Below are positions 32,268-41,126 of a DNA stretch of 64,000 nt, in pieces. This DNA comes from JACVRM01 sp036824245. GTDB taxonomy: Bacteria > Actinomycetota > Thermoleophilia > Gaiellales > Gaiellaceae. Location: contig DAITAO010000006.1 of assembly GCA_036824245.1 (NCBI GenBank), forward strand, positions 11,651 to 75,650. Direction: 5' to 3'. The first letter of the stretch is position 1. Each line of letters opens with the position of its first letter. The position numbers were made by a program, and so were the translations under genes. The notes beneath the pieces were generated by a model, which was not told the DNA's origin, searched no databases, and was given only the letters and a program-made list of their open reading frames with translations.

Positions 32268-35200
32268 GCTCGACCAGGCGCCCCTGGCTCGCGGTCGTGC
32301 CGGCCGCGCTTGTCGCCGGGGGCATTGCCGCCGCGCTCGTGCTCACGAGCGAGCACGAGGAGACGCCGGTGCTCGCTGTCCTGCTCGGTGGCCTGGTCGG
32401 TTGGTCGTTCATTGCAGCCGGCCTCCTGGCTCGAACGCGGCGCCCCGAGAACCGCACGGGACTGCTCATGATCGGCGTCGGCTTCGCCTGGTTCGCTGCG
32501 TCGCTGGGCGCTTCAGATAACTCCGTTGTGTTCACGCTCGGCGTGATCGCCGGCGCCTTCTTCGTCGCGCCGCTCATCCACCTCCTGCTTGCCTATCCGA
32601 GCGGCCGGCTGGGCTCGACCTGGGAGCGGGCGCTCGTCCTTACCGCGTACGTGCTGGCGGGCCTGGGGAACATCGTCTTCGTCTTCGTCGACCCGACGCC
32701 GGTTCCCGAATGTGAGGACTGCCCGGACAACGCGTTCCTCGTCAGGGAGAGCGAAACCGTCACCGACGTGCTCACCGCCGTCATCGAGACGTCGGCGGCG
32801 GTCGTGCTGCTGGCCATCGTCGGCACGCTTGTTCAGCGCTGGCGCCGGTCGAGCACCCCTGCCAGACGGCTGCTGACCCCGATCTACCTGGCCGGAGCGA
32901 CGGCGCTTCTCCTGCTCGGGCTCGTCCTGGGCCTCCAGTCGATCTGGCCGGGAGTCGCGGACGTTCTCGACTGGGGGGCCTTCGTCGCGTTCACGGCGAC
33001 CCCCTTTCTCTTCCTATGGGGCGTGCTGCGGGTCAGGCTTGCCGGTGCAGGCGTCAGCCGTGCGCTCGTCGAGCTCCCCGAGAGCGCAACGCCGGCGCAC
33101 CTGCAGGAGGCCCTGCGGAGCGTGCTCCGGGATCCGACCGTGGAGCTTCTCTTCTGGCACGCGGAGCAGGATCGCTACGTCGACACAGAGGGCGCGCCGC
33201 GCGATCCCAGCCGGCCCGGACTCGGCCGCGGAGCGACGCTCGTGGAGTCGGGCGGGCGGCCGCTCGGTGCGCTGCTGCACGACGCAGCGCTCCTGCATGA
33301 GCGCGAGCTACTGGAGCGGGTGCGCTCGGCCGTCCGGGTGGCGATCGAGAAGGATCGTGCGCTCTTCGCACTCCAGACGAGCGAGCAGCGCAATCGAGCG
33401 CTGCTCGCCGCCATGCCGGACGCAATGTTCCGGCTGCGGCGCGACGGCACGTTCGTCGATTACCACGCCAACACGCCCGAGAGCCTCGTGATCCCGCCCG
33501 AAGGGCTTGTCGGCACGAACATCGCCGGCGTGCTCGAGCCAGGGCTCGTGGCGCTGTACATGGATGCCACCGACCGCGCACTCGAATCAGGTGAGCTGCA
33601 GATGATCGAGTACGAGCTCGATACGAAGCAGGTCGGGCACGGCGTGCGCGACCGCGAAGCACGCATCGTCGCAAGCGGCGACGACGAGGTGGTGGTCATC
33701 GTGCGCGACATCACGGAGCGGAAGCGCGCCCAGCTCGAGCTCCAGCGAGAGCGCGACTTCATCCGCACGGTGGTCAACACGGCGCCCAGCTACTTCTGCG
33801 TGGTAGAGGCGAGCGGAGACGTCGTCCGCTTCAACGACACACTCGCCGCCGCGAGCGGGCTGGCCGACGACGAGCGCGTCCGCGGCCGGCCGTTCTGGGA
33901 CGTATTCGTCGCGCCTGACCGAGCAGCCGATTTCCGAGCCTGGTTCGAGGCCCGCGTCGCGGGCGCCGAGCGTTCGGCTGAGCATGAGAGTGAGCTGCTG
34001 CCGGGCGACGGTCGCTCGCTCGTCATCGAGTGGACCTGCACGGAGGTGGCCGGCGCGGGCGACGCCAAGCGCTATGTGCTCGCCGGCCTCGACCTCACCG
34101 ACCGCACGCGCCAGCAGTACGAGCTCCAGCGTCAGCGCGACCTCCTGAGCTCGATGGCCGATGCAACTCCCAGCCTGCTGGTCGTGATCGGCCGCGACGG
34201 ACTCATGGCCGAAGAGCCCCTCAACCGTGCCTGCCACGAGCTGACGGGCTACACGACCGAGGAGGTGGGGCGACGTTCGTTCATCGAGCTCCTGTGTGTG
34301 CCTGAGGACGCAGCGGAAGCCGAGCGGGTCATCGCCGCCACGGTCGCCACAGGCGAGCCGCACCACGCCGAAACCCACTGGTTGACCAAATCGGGGGAAC
34401 GCCGGCTCGTCGCCTGGACGTGCACGCAGCTGCCTGAGATCGAGCCGGGCCGTATCTTCTGCCTCATCACCGGCGCCGACGTGACCGAGCGCGTGCGCCA
34501 GCAGCGCGAGCTCGAGCGGCAGCGCGACTTCTTGAGCGCCTCAGGCGATGCAACCGAGGCCCTGCTGGTCGTCGTGGACGGCGAGGGTCGCATGGTCAAC
34601 GACCCGATCAACCGCGCCGGACGTCAGCTCACGGGCTACGTCGCCGAAGAATCGAGTTTCCGCCCATTCGCCGCTTTCCTGTCGACGCCGGAGGACGCGG
34701 TGGAAACGGACCGCGTGATCGCGGCCGTGGTGGCAACCGGGGAGCCGCGGGAGGCTGAGACGCACTGGATGACGAAGAGCGGGGAGCGCAGACTGATTGC
34801 CTGGACCTGCACACCGCTGCCCGAGACGGAGGCCCTCGGCCGGGCGTACTTGATCAGCGGTGTCGACGTCACCGAGCGCGCAGCGCAGGAGGAGGAGCTG
34901 CGCCGCTCGCGCGCGCGCATCGTCGAAGCGGGGGACGCGGAGCGGCGCCGGCTGGAGCGCAATCTTCACGACGGGGCGCAGCAGCGGCTCGTGTCGCTGT
35001 CGCTCTCGCTGCGGCTTGCTCAGGCGAAGCTCGGGTCCGATACACAGCAGGCTGATGAGCTGCTCAGCTCCGCGAGCGTCGAGCTCGCGCTCGCGCTCGA
35101 AGAGCTCCGTGAGCTGGCGAGGGGCATCCACCCGGCCGTACTGACGGAGCGCGGACTCGGCCCGGCGCTCGAGTCGCTTCGAGACCGGGCGCCGCTCCCC

Positions 35201-35512
35201 GTCGAGGTCGAGTGCGTGCCCGACGAACGGCTGCCGCGGCCCGTCGAGGCGGCCGCCTTCTACGTTGTCGCGGAGGCGCTCACCAACGTGACGAAGTACG
35301 CCGAGGCCTCGATGGTGCGGGTCTCCGTCGAGCGCCTGAACGGGCGCGCGGTCGTCGAGGTGACCGACGACGGCAAGGGCGGCGCCGACCCGGGTCGCGG
35401 CTCGGGGCTACGCGGTCTCGTCGACCGGGTCGAGGCACTGGACGGGCAGCTCGCGATCGAGAGCACGCCCGGCGCCGGCACGCGCATCCGCGCCGAGATC
35501 CCGTACGGCTAG
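32264..35512 (+). CDS. Multi-PAS membrane sensor histidine kinase (NarL/DesK-type HisKA_3)
   Basis: 1082 residues. The first 270 form about eight membrane helices with an NfeD/7TM-like look. A linker (about 270-385) follows, then four PAS-type repeats over about 385-870; the last two are close duplicates ending in DVTER. The catalytic core is HisKA_3 with His902 in ERNLHDGAQQRLV and a HATPase domain (EALTNVTKYAEAS, DDGKGGADPGRGSGLRGL) at the C-terminus. Kinases of this class phosphorylate NarL-type regulators. The nearest one with a DNA-binding domain is the cyclase-receiver-HTH fusion at 36130; the receiver-only gene just upstream is co-translated. Confidence 0.92.
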   Translation: MSSTRRPWLAVVPAALVAGGIAAALVLTSEHEETPVLAVLLGGLVGWSFIAAGLLARTRRPENRTGLLMIGVGFAWFAASLGASDNSVVFTLGVIAGAFFVAPLIHLLLAYPSGRLGSTWERALVLTAYVLAGLGNIVFVFVDPTPVPECEDCPDNAFLVRESETVTDVLTAVIETSAAVVLLAIVGTLVQRWRRSSTPARRLLTPIYLAGATALLLLGLVLGLQSIWPGVADVLDWGAFVAFTATPFLFLWGVLRVRLAGAGVSRALVELPESATPAHLQEALRSVLRDPTVELLFWHAEQDRYVDTEGAPRDPSRPGLGRGATLVESGGRPLGALLHDAALLHERELLERVRSAVRVAIEKDRALFALQTSEQRNRALLAAMPDAMFRLRRDGTFVDYHANTPESLVIPPEGLVGTNIAGVLEPGLVALYMDATDRALESGELQMIEYELDTKQVGHGVRDREARIVASGDDEVVVIVRDITERKRAQLELQRERDFIRTVVNTAPSYFCVVEASGDVVRFNDTLAAASGLADDERVRGRPFWDVFVAPDRAADFRAWFEARVAGAERSAEHESELLPGDGRSLVIEWTCTEVAGAGDAKRYVLAGLDLTDRTRQQYELQRQRDLLSSMADATPSLLVVIGRDGLMAEEPLNRACHELTGYTTEEVGRRSFIELLCVPEDAAEAERVIAATVATGEPHHAETHWLTKSGERRLVAWTCTQLPEIEPGRIFCLITGADVTERVRQQRELERQRDFLSASGDATEALLVVVDGEGRMVNDPINRAGRQLTGYVAEESSFRPFAAFLSTPEDAVETDRVIAAVVATGEPREAETHWMTKSGERRLIAWTCTPLPETEALGRAYLISGVDVTERAAQEEELRRSRARIVEAGDAERRRLERNLHDGAQQRLVSLSLSLRLAQAKLGSDTQQADELLSSASVELALALEELRELARGIHPAVLTERGLGPALESLRDRAPLPVEVECVPDERLPRPVEAAAFYVVAEALTNVTKYAEASMVRVSVERLNGRAVVEVTDDGKGGADPGRGSGLRGLVDRVEALDGQLAIESTPGAGTRIRAEIPYG

Positions 35513-35633
35513 CCGCACCGGTGGCGGTGGGCTGGCCGCTGCGAAGACACCGGCAAGCCGCATTACCGACGCGCGGCCCGCCTGGGAGCCTGGGCGTATG
35601 GCCACTCCATACGCCGACTCTGAAAGGAACACG

Positions 35634-36020
35634 ATGGTCCTCAACACATTCACCTGTGCCGCGTGCGACGGGCCGCTCGCCGATTCCCTGCGCAGGCTCG
35701 GCTCCATCCGCTGTCATGACTGCCGCGAGACCGCCGCGCCTCTCCAGGCCCACTGCGCCGGCCTTGCCGATTCCCCGGCGCGCGAGCTCGCCTACCGCGC
35801 GGCCGACGGCCTCGAGGTCACGCTCGTCTGGTACGCCGCCGACAACCGTGTCGCTGTCCGGGTGTTCGACGCCGGTACCGGCGACCGCTTCGAGGTGCAC
35901 GTCGACGGCGTCCAGGCGCTCGATGCTTTCAACCACCCCTTCGCGTATGCCGGCCAGCGGCCCGGCCATGACGCCGATCTCGAGGACTACCTCCACCTGG
36001 CCTACGCAGAGGCCGCCTGA
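35634..36020 (+). CDS. Hypothetical protein with N-terminal zinc-ribbon-like cysteines
   Basis: 128 residues. FTCAACDGPL and RCHDCRE give two CxxC pairs (about residues 8-11 and 27-30), typical of a small zinc ribbon. The remaining 90 residues form a mixed alpha/beta region (LEVTLVWYAADNRVAVRVFDAGTG, FEVHVDGVQALDAFNHPFAYA) that I do not recognise. ATG 35634 is preferred over ATG 35598 because AAAGGA sits 6 nt upstream and it removes a non-conserved-looking stretch. It is flanked by the kinase and the cyclase-receiver genes. Confidence 0.7.
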   Translation: MVLNTFTCAACDGPLADSLRRLGSIRCHDCRETAAPLQAHCAGLADSPARELAYRAADGLEVTLVWYAADNRVAVRVFDAGTGDRFEVHVDGVQALDAFNHPFAYAGQRPGHDADLEDYLHLAYAEAA

Positions 36021-36113
36021 GCCGCCATCGCAAAAACCCGTCTTCCGGAGCGCCGGTGCCTCAGGGCCCGGCGCTCACTCGTGGTCCGGGTCGAAACGCC
36101 CTCGCCGCAGCCG

Positions 36114-36119
36114 TAGACT
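36114..36119 (+). promoter_or_regulatory. Putative -10 box (TAGACT) of the cyclase-receiver fusion
   Basis: TAGACT, 7 nt before GTG 36127 and 10 nt before ATG 36130, with no Shine-Dalgarno in between. Confidence 0.5.
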
Positions 36120-36129
36120 CGGCTACGTG

Positions 36130-37374
36130 ATGTCGCTCCCCACCGGCACGCTCGCCCTGCTGTTCACCGACGTCGAGGACTCGACCCGCCTCGCCCACGA
36201 GCTGGGCGACGACTACGGCGACGTGATGGCCGCGCACCGCCGGCTCGTCCGGGCCGCGATCAAGAAGGCGGGCGGGCATGAGATCGACTGCCGCGGGGAC
36301 GAGTTCTTCATCGCCTTCCAGAGCACGCGGGACGCCGCCCAGGCTGCCCTTGCCGTCCAGCGTGCCGTCGCCGAGCACGACTGGCCGGCCCGGGCGCCGT
36401 TGCGTGTGCGCATGGGGATTCATACCGGGGAGCCGGTTGCGGCCGAGGGTGGCTACGTGGGGCTCGACGTCCATCGGGCGGCACGGATCTGCACCGCCGG
36501 CCACGGCGGCCAGGTGCTCGTTTCCCAGACAACCCGCGACCTGCTCGTGTCGGGGAACGGCGGCGAGCTCGAGTTCCGCGACCTGGGTGAGCACGACCTC
36601 AAGGGGCTGCCCCAGCCGGAGCGCATCTTCCAGCTCGTTGCTCAGGACCTGCCGTCGGACTTCCCGCCGCTGCGCGTGCGCGAGCGGGCCACGCCTGAGC
36701 CGGTCGCGGCTGCGAGCGACGGCAAACGGCTTCGCGTGGTGCTCGCCGATGACTCGGTGCTGCTTCGCGAGGGCATCGCGCGACTGCTCGCCGATTCCGG
36801 CTTCGAGATCGTGGGTCAGTCGGCGACCGCGGACGATCTCCTACTCAAGGTGCGCAGCTACCAGCCTGACGTGGCGATCGTCGACATTCGCATGCCCCCC
36901 ACGCAGACGGACGAGGGCCTGCGGGCCGCTCAGGAGATCCGCTCGACGTATCCAGACGTAAGCGTGCTCGTGCTCTCCCAGTACGTCGAGCCGGCGTACG
37001 CGATGGAGCTCCTGGCAGACAACGCCGAGGGCGTCGGCTACCTGCTCAAGGACCGCGTCGCGGACGTGGACGAGTTCCTGGCCGCCGTGCGCCGTGTAGC
37101 GGAGGGCGGCTCGGCGCTCGACCCCGCGCTCGTGACGCAGCTCGTGGGCCGGCGCCGCACCCACGATCCGCTCGACGACCTGACACCGCGCGAGCGCGAG
37201 GTGCTCGAGCTGATGGCCGAGGGCCGCTCCAACCAGGGCATCGCCGAGCGCATGGTGGTCACCGAGCGGGCTGTCGAGAAGCATGTCACGAGCATCTTCA
37301 GCAAGCTTCGCCTGCCCCAGGCATCCGACGACCACCGCCGGGTGCTGGCCGTGCTCGCCTTCCTCCGGGCCTAG
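36130..37374 (+). CDS. Class III cyclase domain fused to NarL-type response regulator
   Basis: 414 residues in three modules. Residues 1-180 are a class III cyclase domain (ALLFTDVEDSTRL, DCRGDEFFIAF, YVGLDVHRAAR), related to those at 5157 and 9421. Residues 197-320 are a receiver (LRVVLADDSVLLREG, phospho-acceptor Asp252 in VAIVDIRMPP, LVLSQY, YLLKDR). Residues 350-410 are a LuxR/NarL helix-turn-helix (LTPREREVLELMAEGRSNQGIAERM). The cyclase has the same Asp and His substitutions as the other copies. A joined cyclase-receiver-HTH is unusual and could link cyclic-nucleotide or NTP sensing to transcription. GTG 36127 is an alternative start. Its stop overlaps the convergent AAA+ gene's stop by 4 bases. 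Confidence 0.88.
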   Translation: MSLPTGTLALLFTDVEDSTRLAHELGDDYGDVMAAHRRLVRAAIKKAGGHEIDCRGDEFFIAFQSTRDAAQAALAVQRAVAEHDWPARAPLRVRMGIHTGEPVAAEGGYVGLDVHRAARICTAGHGGQVLVSQTTRDLLVSGNGGELEFRDLGEHDLKGLPQPERIFQLVAQDLPSDFPPLRVRERATPEPVAAASDGKRLRVVLADDSVLLREGIARLLADSGFEIVGQSATADDLLLKVRSYQPDVAIVDIRMPPTQTDEGLRAAQEIRSTYPDVSVLVLSQYVEPAYAMELLADNAEGVGYLLKDRVADVDEFLAAVRRVAEGGSALDPALVTQLVGRRRTHDPLDDLTPREREVLELMAEGRSNQGIAERMVVTERAVEKHVTSIFSKLRLPQASDDHRRVLAVLAFLRA

Positions 37375-38582
37375 CGCAGGTCGCTCGTCGCGACAGTGCC
37401 GTCGGCTAGCCCGCGCATGACGACGTAGGGCTGGAGCAGCGGGTTGACGAACCGATAGCGGTCGCCGCCGCCGGGGGCGCGCTGAAGGACAGCCTGCTCT
37501 CCGGAGGCCATCCGGTCGAGCTCCCCGTCACGTGCTCCCTCGCCGCGTTCGCCGGCGAGCCGCACGAGTGACTCGTTCACGTGAGCGGCCGAGAAGAAGC
37601 CGAACTCGTCCTCGTCGGCGAGCGCGCACGCGAGCAGAACGCGACGGCCGCCCTCGTCTGCTGCGGCGCGCTGGTATGCGTCGGAGACGCTTTGGCCCGC
37701 ACGCTCGACCGCGCGCTCCACCGCGGCGTCCACATCGGCTGGGCCGACGTCGGCGCGCCGCTCTGTGAGCGCCGCCTGGCCGGCGAGCTGCGTGAGCAGA
37801 TGGGTGTAGTGCGGCAGTCCCTGCGAGAGCGCCGTCACGCTGTCGACCGCCGCGCCGTGGATCGTCATCTGCGCCTCAGCGATGCCGCGGGTGGCGATCT
37901 CTGCCAGCTCCGGGCGCGACATGCGCGGCATGCGCACCTGTACGAGCGCCCGCTCGACGGAGCCGTGCTCGCGGATCAGCTCGTCGACGTTGTTCGCAAC
38001 GCCCACGAGCACCAGGGTCGCCTTCACAACCCTGTCGGAGAGCGTCTTGATCGCGTCGGCAAACAGCGCGCGCGCTCCGGGGTCGCGCAGCCGGTCGAAC
38101 TCGTCCACGAAGACCACGAGCTCGCGCTCCTCCGTAAGCGCCTCGAGCGCACGCGTGACCGCATGCGGCGTCACCGGGTCCGAGCCCAGCAGCACGGAAG
38201 CCGGTCGCCGCTCCTCCCGCGCTTCGCCTGCGAAGCCGAAGCCTTGCGCCGTCGCATGGAAGGAGATCTCGCCGAGCGCCTTGCGCCAGACGCTGCCGAA
38301 GTCGTCCGTGCCGTCGCACGTGGCCCTGGCTGCTGCGACCTGCGACCCTCCTAGGAGCTCTGCGACAACGGCCGTGAGCGACGTCTTGCCGACGCCGCGC
38401 TCGCCGTAGACGACCGCGTGCTGGCCCGGCTGCGCCGCCACCGAGAAGAGCTCACCGATCTGCTCCACGCGGCCCGAGAAGAGCCCGCGCCGGTCGATCG
38501 GAGCGGCCGGCCTGAAGGCCTTCCCCAGGAGCGTCATCCGCTCGAGGAGCGCGGGCTCGTCCAGCGTCCGTGCGGGGCTCAT
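37371..38582 (-). CDS. AAA+ ATPase (Orc1/Cdc6-like or STAND type)
   Basis: 403 residues from ATG 38582. Walker A is AVVYGERGVGKTSLTAV (around residue 60), Walker B LVVFVDEFDRLRDPG, and a sensor-1-like VLVGVANNVDEL follows. After residue 250 come helical regions with a final winged-helix-like RYRFVNPLLQPYVV. It resembles Cdc6-type or archaeal/bacterial STAND ATPases with unknown partners. A TAGGCT box lies 7 nt before the ATG on this strand, so the mRNA is probably leaderless. The ORF extends 41 codons upstream, but those codons overlap the promoter box and are unlikely to be translated. Confidence 0.83.
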   Translation of the reverse strand: MSPARTLDEPALLERMTLLGKAFRPAAPIDRRGLFSGRVEQIGELFSVAAQPGQHAVVYGERGVGKTSLTAVVAELLGGSQVAAARATCDGTDDFGSVWRKALGEISFHATAQGFGFAGEAREERRPASVLLGSDPVTPHAVTRALEALTEERELVVFVDEFDRLRDPGARALFADAIKTLSDRVVKATLVLVGVANNVDELIREHGSVERALVQVRMPRMSRPELAEIATRGIAEAQMTIHGAAVDSVTALSQGLPHYTHLLTQLAGQAALTERRADVGPADVDAAVERAVERAGQSVSDAYQRAAADEGGRRVLLACALADEDEFGFFSAAHVNESLVRLAGERGEGARDGELDRMASGEQAVLQRAPGGGDRYRFVNPLLQPYVVMRGLADGTVATSDLR

Positions 38583-38589
38583 CCCGGGC

Positions 38590-38595
38590 AGCCTA
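38590..38595 (-). promoter_or_regulatory. Putative -10 box (TAGGCT) of the AAA+ ATPase gene
   Basis: Reading the minus strand, TAGGCT ends 7 nt before the ATG at 38582; no Shine-Dalgarno lies between. Confidence 0.45.
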
Positions 38596-38736
38596 GACCT
38601 GCGCGGGCCGTGTGGGAAGCGCCCGAGCGCAGTGCGGCTACCCGAACCGTGAGACGCATGCTGGCCACCTTCCGGCAGCCCCCGGCCGGTGCGAGGCTCG
38701 ACCAAGGCAACACCACCTCACGAAAAGGAGATCCAA

Positions 38737-40968
38737 GTGTCACCTCTGAAGCATTCCAACAACTTCGCGGCCCGGATGGGTCGCTGGAGTGCGGGTCACT
38801 GGAAGACTGCCGTCTTCGGCTGGCTCGCCTTCGTGGCCGTCTCGGTTGCCCTCGGCACCATCGTCGGCACGAAGTACCTCGAGACCTCCGAGAGCAACGT
38901 CGGTGAGGCCGCAAGGGCCGACAAGATCATCGACGAAGGCTTCGCGACCAAGGTGGACGAGCAGGGCGAGATGGTCCTGATCCAGTCCAAGAAAGAGCTC
39001 ACGCTCAAGGATCCGGTCTTCAAGGCAGTCGTCGAGGACGTCACCGTGACGCTCGAGGGCTTTCCGCAGGTCCGGAAGATCGAATCCCCCCTCGTGGCTC
39101 AGCGTGCCGACCTGATCTCGGACGACAAGCACTCCGTGATGGTCACTTTCAGCCCGAAGGGCGACTACGACAAGGCGCTTACCTACATCGCGAACATCGA
39201 GAAGGCCGTCGACGATGTGGCGGCGCGTCACCCCGGCTTCGACATCGAGGAGCTGGGCTCCGTCACGACGGAGAGGGACCTCAATGAGGCGTTCGGCAGC
39301 ATGCTGGCGAAAATCAGCATGATCGCGCTGCCGCTGACGCTGCTGATCCTGCTGTTCGTGTTCGGCTCGGCCGTGGCGGCCCTGGTTCCGCTGCTGCTCG
39401 CCATCACGGCCGTCGTCGCAACTGTGGGACTCGTCGCTCTGCCGAGCCAGTTCATCGCGGTAGACGCGCAGATCGCCGAGGTGATCCTGCTGATCGGTCT
39501 GGCGGTGGGTATCGACTACTCGCTGTTCTACCTGCGGCGAGAACGCGAAGAGCGTGCCGCGGGGCGAAGCGAGAGTGCTGCGCTCGAGGCGGCTGCTGCG
39601 ACATCCGGCCGGGCCGTCCTGGTCTCGGGCATCACCGTCATGATCGCGATGGCCGGCATGTTCCTCTCCGGCGACAAGACATTCATGTCCTTCTCGGTCG
39701 GAACGATGATGGTTGTCGCGGTCGCGATGGTCGGCTCGCTCACCGTGCTGCCGGCGCTGCTGGCGAGGCTCGGTGACAAGGTCGAGCGGGGCCGCATCCC
39801 GTTCGTGCATCGCTTCCGGAGCAAGAACGGCGACAGCCGCCTCTGGGGAGCGATCCTCGACCGCGTGCTGCGCCGCCCGGTCGTCTCAGCCGTCACCGCG
39901 GCTGCCGTGCTCGTCGCCCTGACGATCCCGGCCGTGGCCATCAACACGGCGGAGACCGGAACGGACGACATCCAGATCGCCGAGATCGAGCCCGTCCGGA
40001 AGCTGGAGAAGGCCTTCCCGGGCGGCAACGAGCCTGCTCGTGTGGCCGTAAGGGCTGACGACGTCACGGCGGAGCCGGTTCAGACCGCGATCGCCGACCT
40101 GAAGCGACAGGCGCTTGCGAGCGGCCAGATGAACAACCCGATCGAGATCGACACGAACGCCGCCGGAACCGTCGCCACGGTCGACATCCCGCTCGAAGGC
40201 GCCGGCACCGACAGCGTGTCCAAGGAGGCCCTGTCCACTCTGCGGGACGACGTCCTGCCGAACACTCTCGGCAAGGTCGACGGCCTCGAGTACGCCGTCA
40301 CGGGTACGACGGCCGCCGACAAGGACTGGAGCGACAGCATGGCGAAGTCGGTACCGCTCGTCTTCGGCTTCGTGCTCGTGTTCGCGTTCTTCCTCCTGAC
40401 GGCCGCGTTCCGTTCAGTCGTGGTCGCCGTGAAGGCGGTCGTGCTCAACCTCCTCTCGGTGGGAGCCGCGTACGGCCTGCTGGTCGTGCTCTTCCAGTGG
40501 GGCTGGGGCGAGAGCCTGTTCGGCTTCCAGTCGAACGGCGGCATCGCACCGTGGCTACCGATGTTCCTGTTCGTGATCCTGTTCGGGCTCTCGATGGACT
40601 ACCACGTGTTCATCATCAGCCGCATCCGCGAGGCCTATGGACGCGGCCTCTCGAACGAGCAGGCCGTCGCGCACGGGATCAAGACGTCGGCCGGCGTGGT
40701 CACCAGCGCAGCAACCGTCATGGTCGTCACGTTCTCGGTCTTCGCGATCATGCCGATCATCGACTTCAAGGAGATGGGCATCGGCCTCGCGGCCGCCGTC
40801 CTGATCGACGCCACGATCGTCCGAGCGGTGCTGCTGCCCGCGACGATGAAGCTGCTCGGCGACCGCAACTGGTACCTGCCGAAGTGGCTGCAGTGGCTGC
40901 CGAAGCTCGAGCACTCGGAGACGCCGCAGGCTCGCGTGCCTGCCGCGGTTCCGGCTCGCGCCAAGTAG
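38737..40968 (+). CDS. MMPL/RND-family membrane transporter
   Basis: 743 residues, twelve membrane helices in two six-helix halves, each preceded by a large extracytoplasmic loop. The first loop (about 50-195) contains FATKVDEQGEMVLIQSK; the second lies after VAINTAETGTDD. Family marks are VILLIGLAVGIDYSLFYLRRERE in the first half and FGLSMDYHVFIISRIREAYG in the second, each with the buried Asp used for proton coupling. Such proteins export lipids or drugs. GTG 38737 has AAAGGAG 6 nt upstream. A strong hairpin terminator follows the gene. Confidence 0.93.
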   Translation: MSPLKHSNNFAARMGRWSAGHWKTAVFGWLAFVAVSVALGTIVGTKYLETSESNVGEAARADKIIDEGFATKVDEQGEMVLIQSKKELTLKDPVFKAVVEDVTVTLEGFPQVRKIESPLVAQRADLISDDKHSVMVTFSPKGDYDKALTYIANIEKAVDDVAARHPGFDIEELGSVTTERDLNEAFGSMLAKISMIALPLTLLILLFVFGSAVAALVPLLLAITAVVATVGLVALPSQFIAVDAQIAEVILLIGLAVGIDYSLFYLRREREERAAGRSESAALEAAAATSGRAVLVSGITVMIAMAGMFLSGDKTFMSFSVGTMMVVAVAMVGSLTVLPALLARLGDKVERGRIPFVHRFRSKNGDSRLWGAILDRVLRRPVVSAVTAAAVLVALTIPAVAINTAETGTDDIQIAEIEPVRKLEKAFPGGNEPARVAVRADDVTAEPVQTAIADLKRQALASGQMNNPIEIDTNAAGTVATVDIPLEGAGTDSVSKEALSTLRDDVLPNTLGKVDGLEYAVTGTTAADKDWSDSMAKSVPLVFGFVLVFAFFLLTAAFRSVVVAVKAVVLNLLSVGAAYGLLVVLFQWGWGESLFGFQSNGGIAPWLPMFLFVILFGLSMDYHVFIISRIREAYGRGLSNEQAVAHGIKTSAGVVTSAATVMVVTFSVFAIMPIIDFKEMGIGLAAAVLIDATIVRAVLLPATMKLLGDRNWYLPKWLQWLPKLEHSETPQARVPAAVPARAK

Positions 40969-40990
40969 CCCCCTGAAGTAACCCGAAATG

Positions 40991-41028
40991 CTCGGCCCGC
41001 CTCGAGAGAGGCGGGCCGAGTCGTTCTT
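40991..41028 (+). terminator. Intrinsic terminator after the MMPL gene
   Basis: A perfect 13-bp stem, CTCGGCCCGCCTC with GAGGCGGGCCGAG, around a GAGA loop (40991-41020), followed by TCGTTCTT. The gene at 41127 is convergent, so the hairpin may serve both strands. Confidence 0.85.
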
Positions 41029-41126
41029 CGGGGATATGCGAGCGGCCTTGGAGCACGATGAACTTGCTGTGGCACTGGCCGGCCGTGGCCCTCCCGTCAC
41101 CGGACGCGGCACTGGAACCAGTCGAG

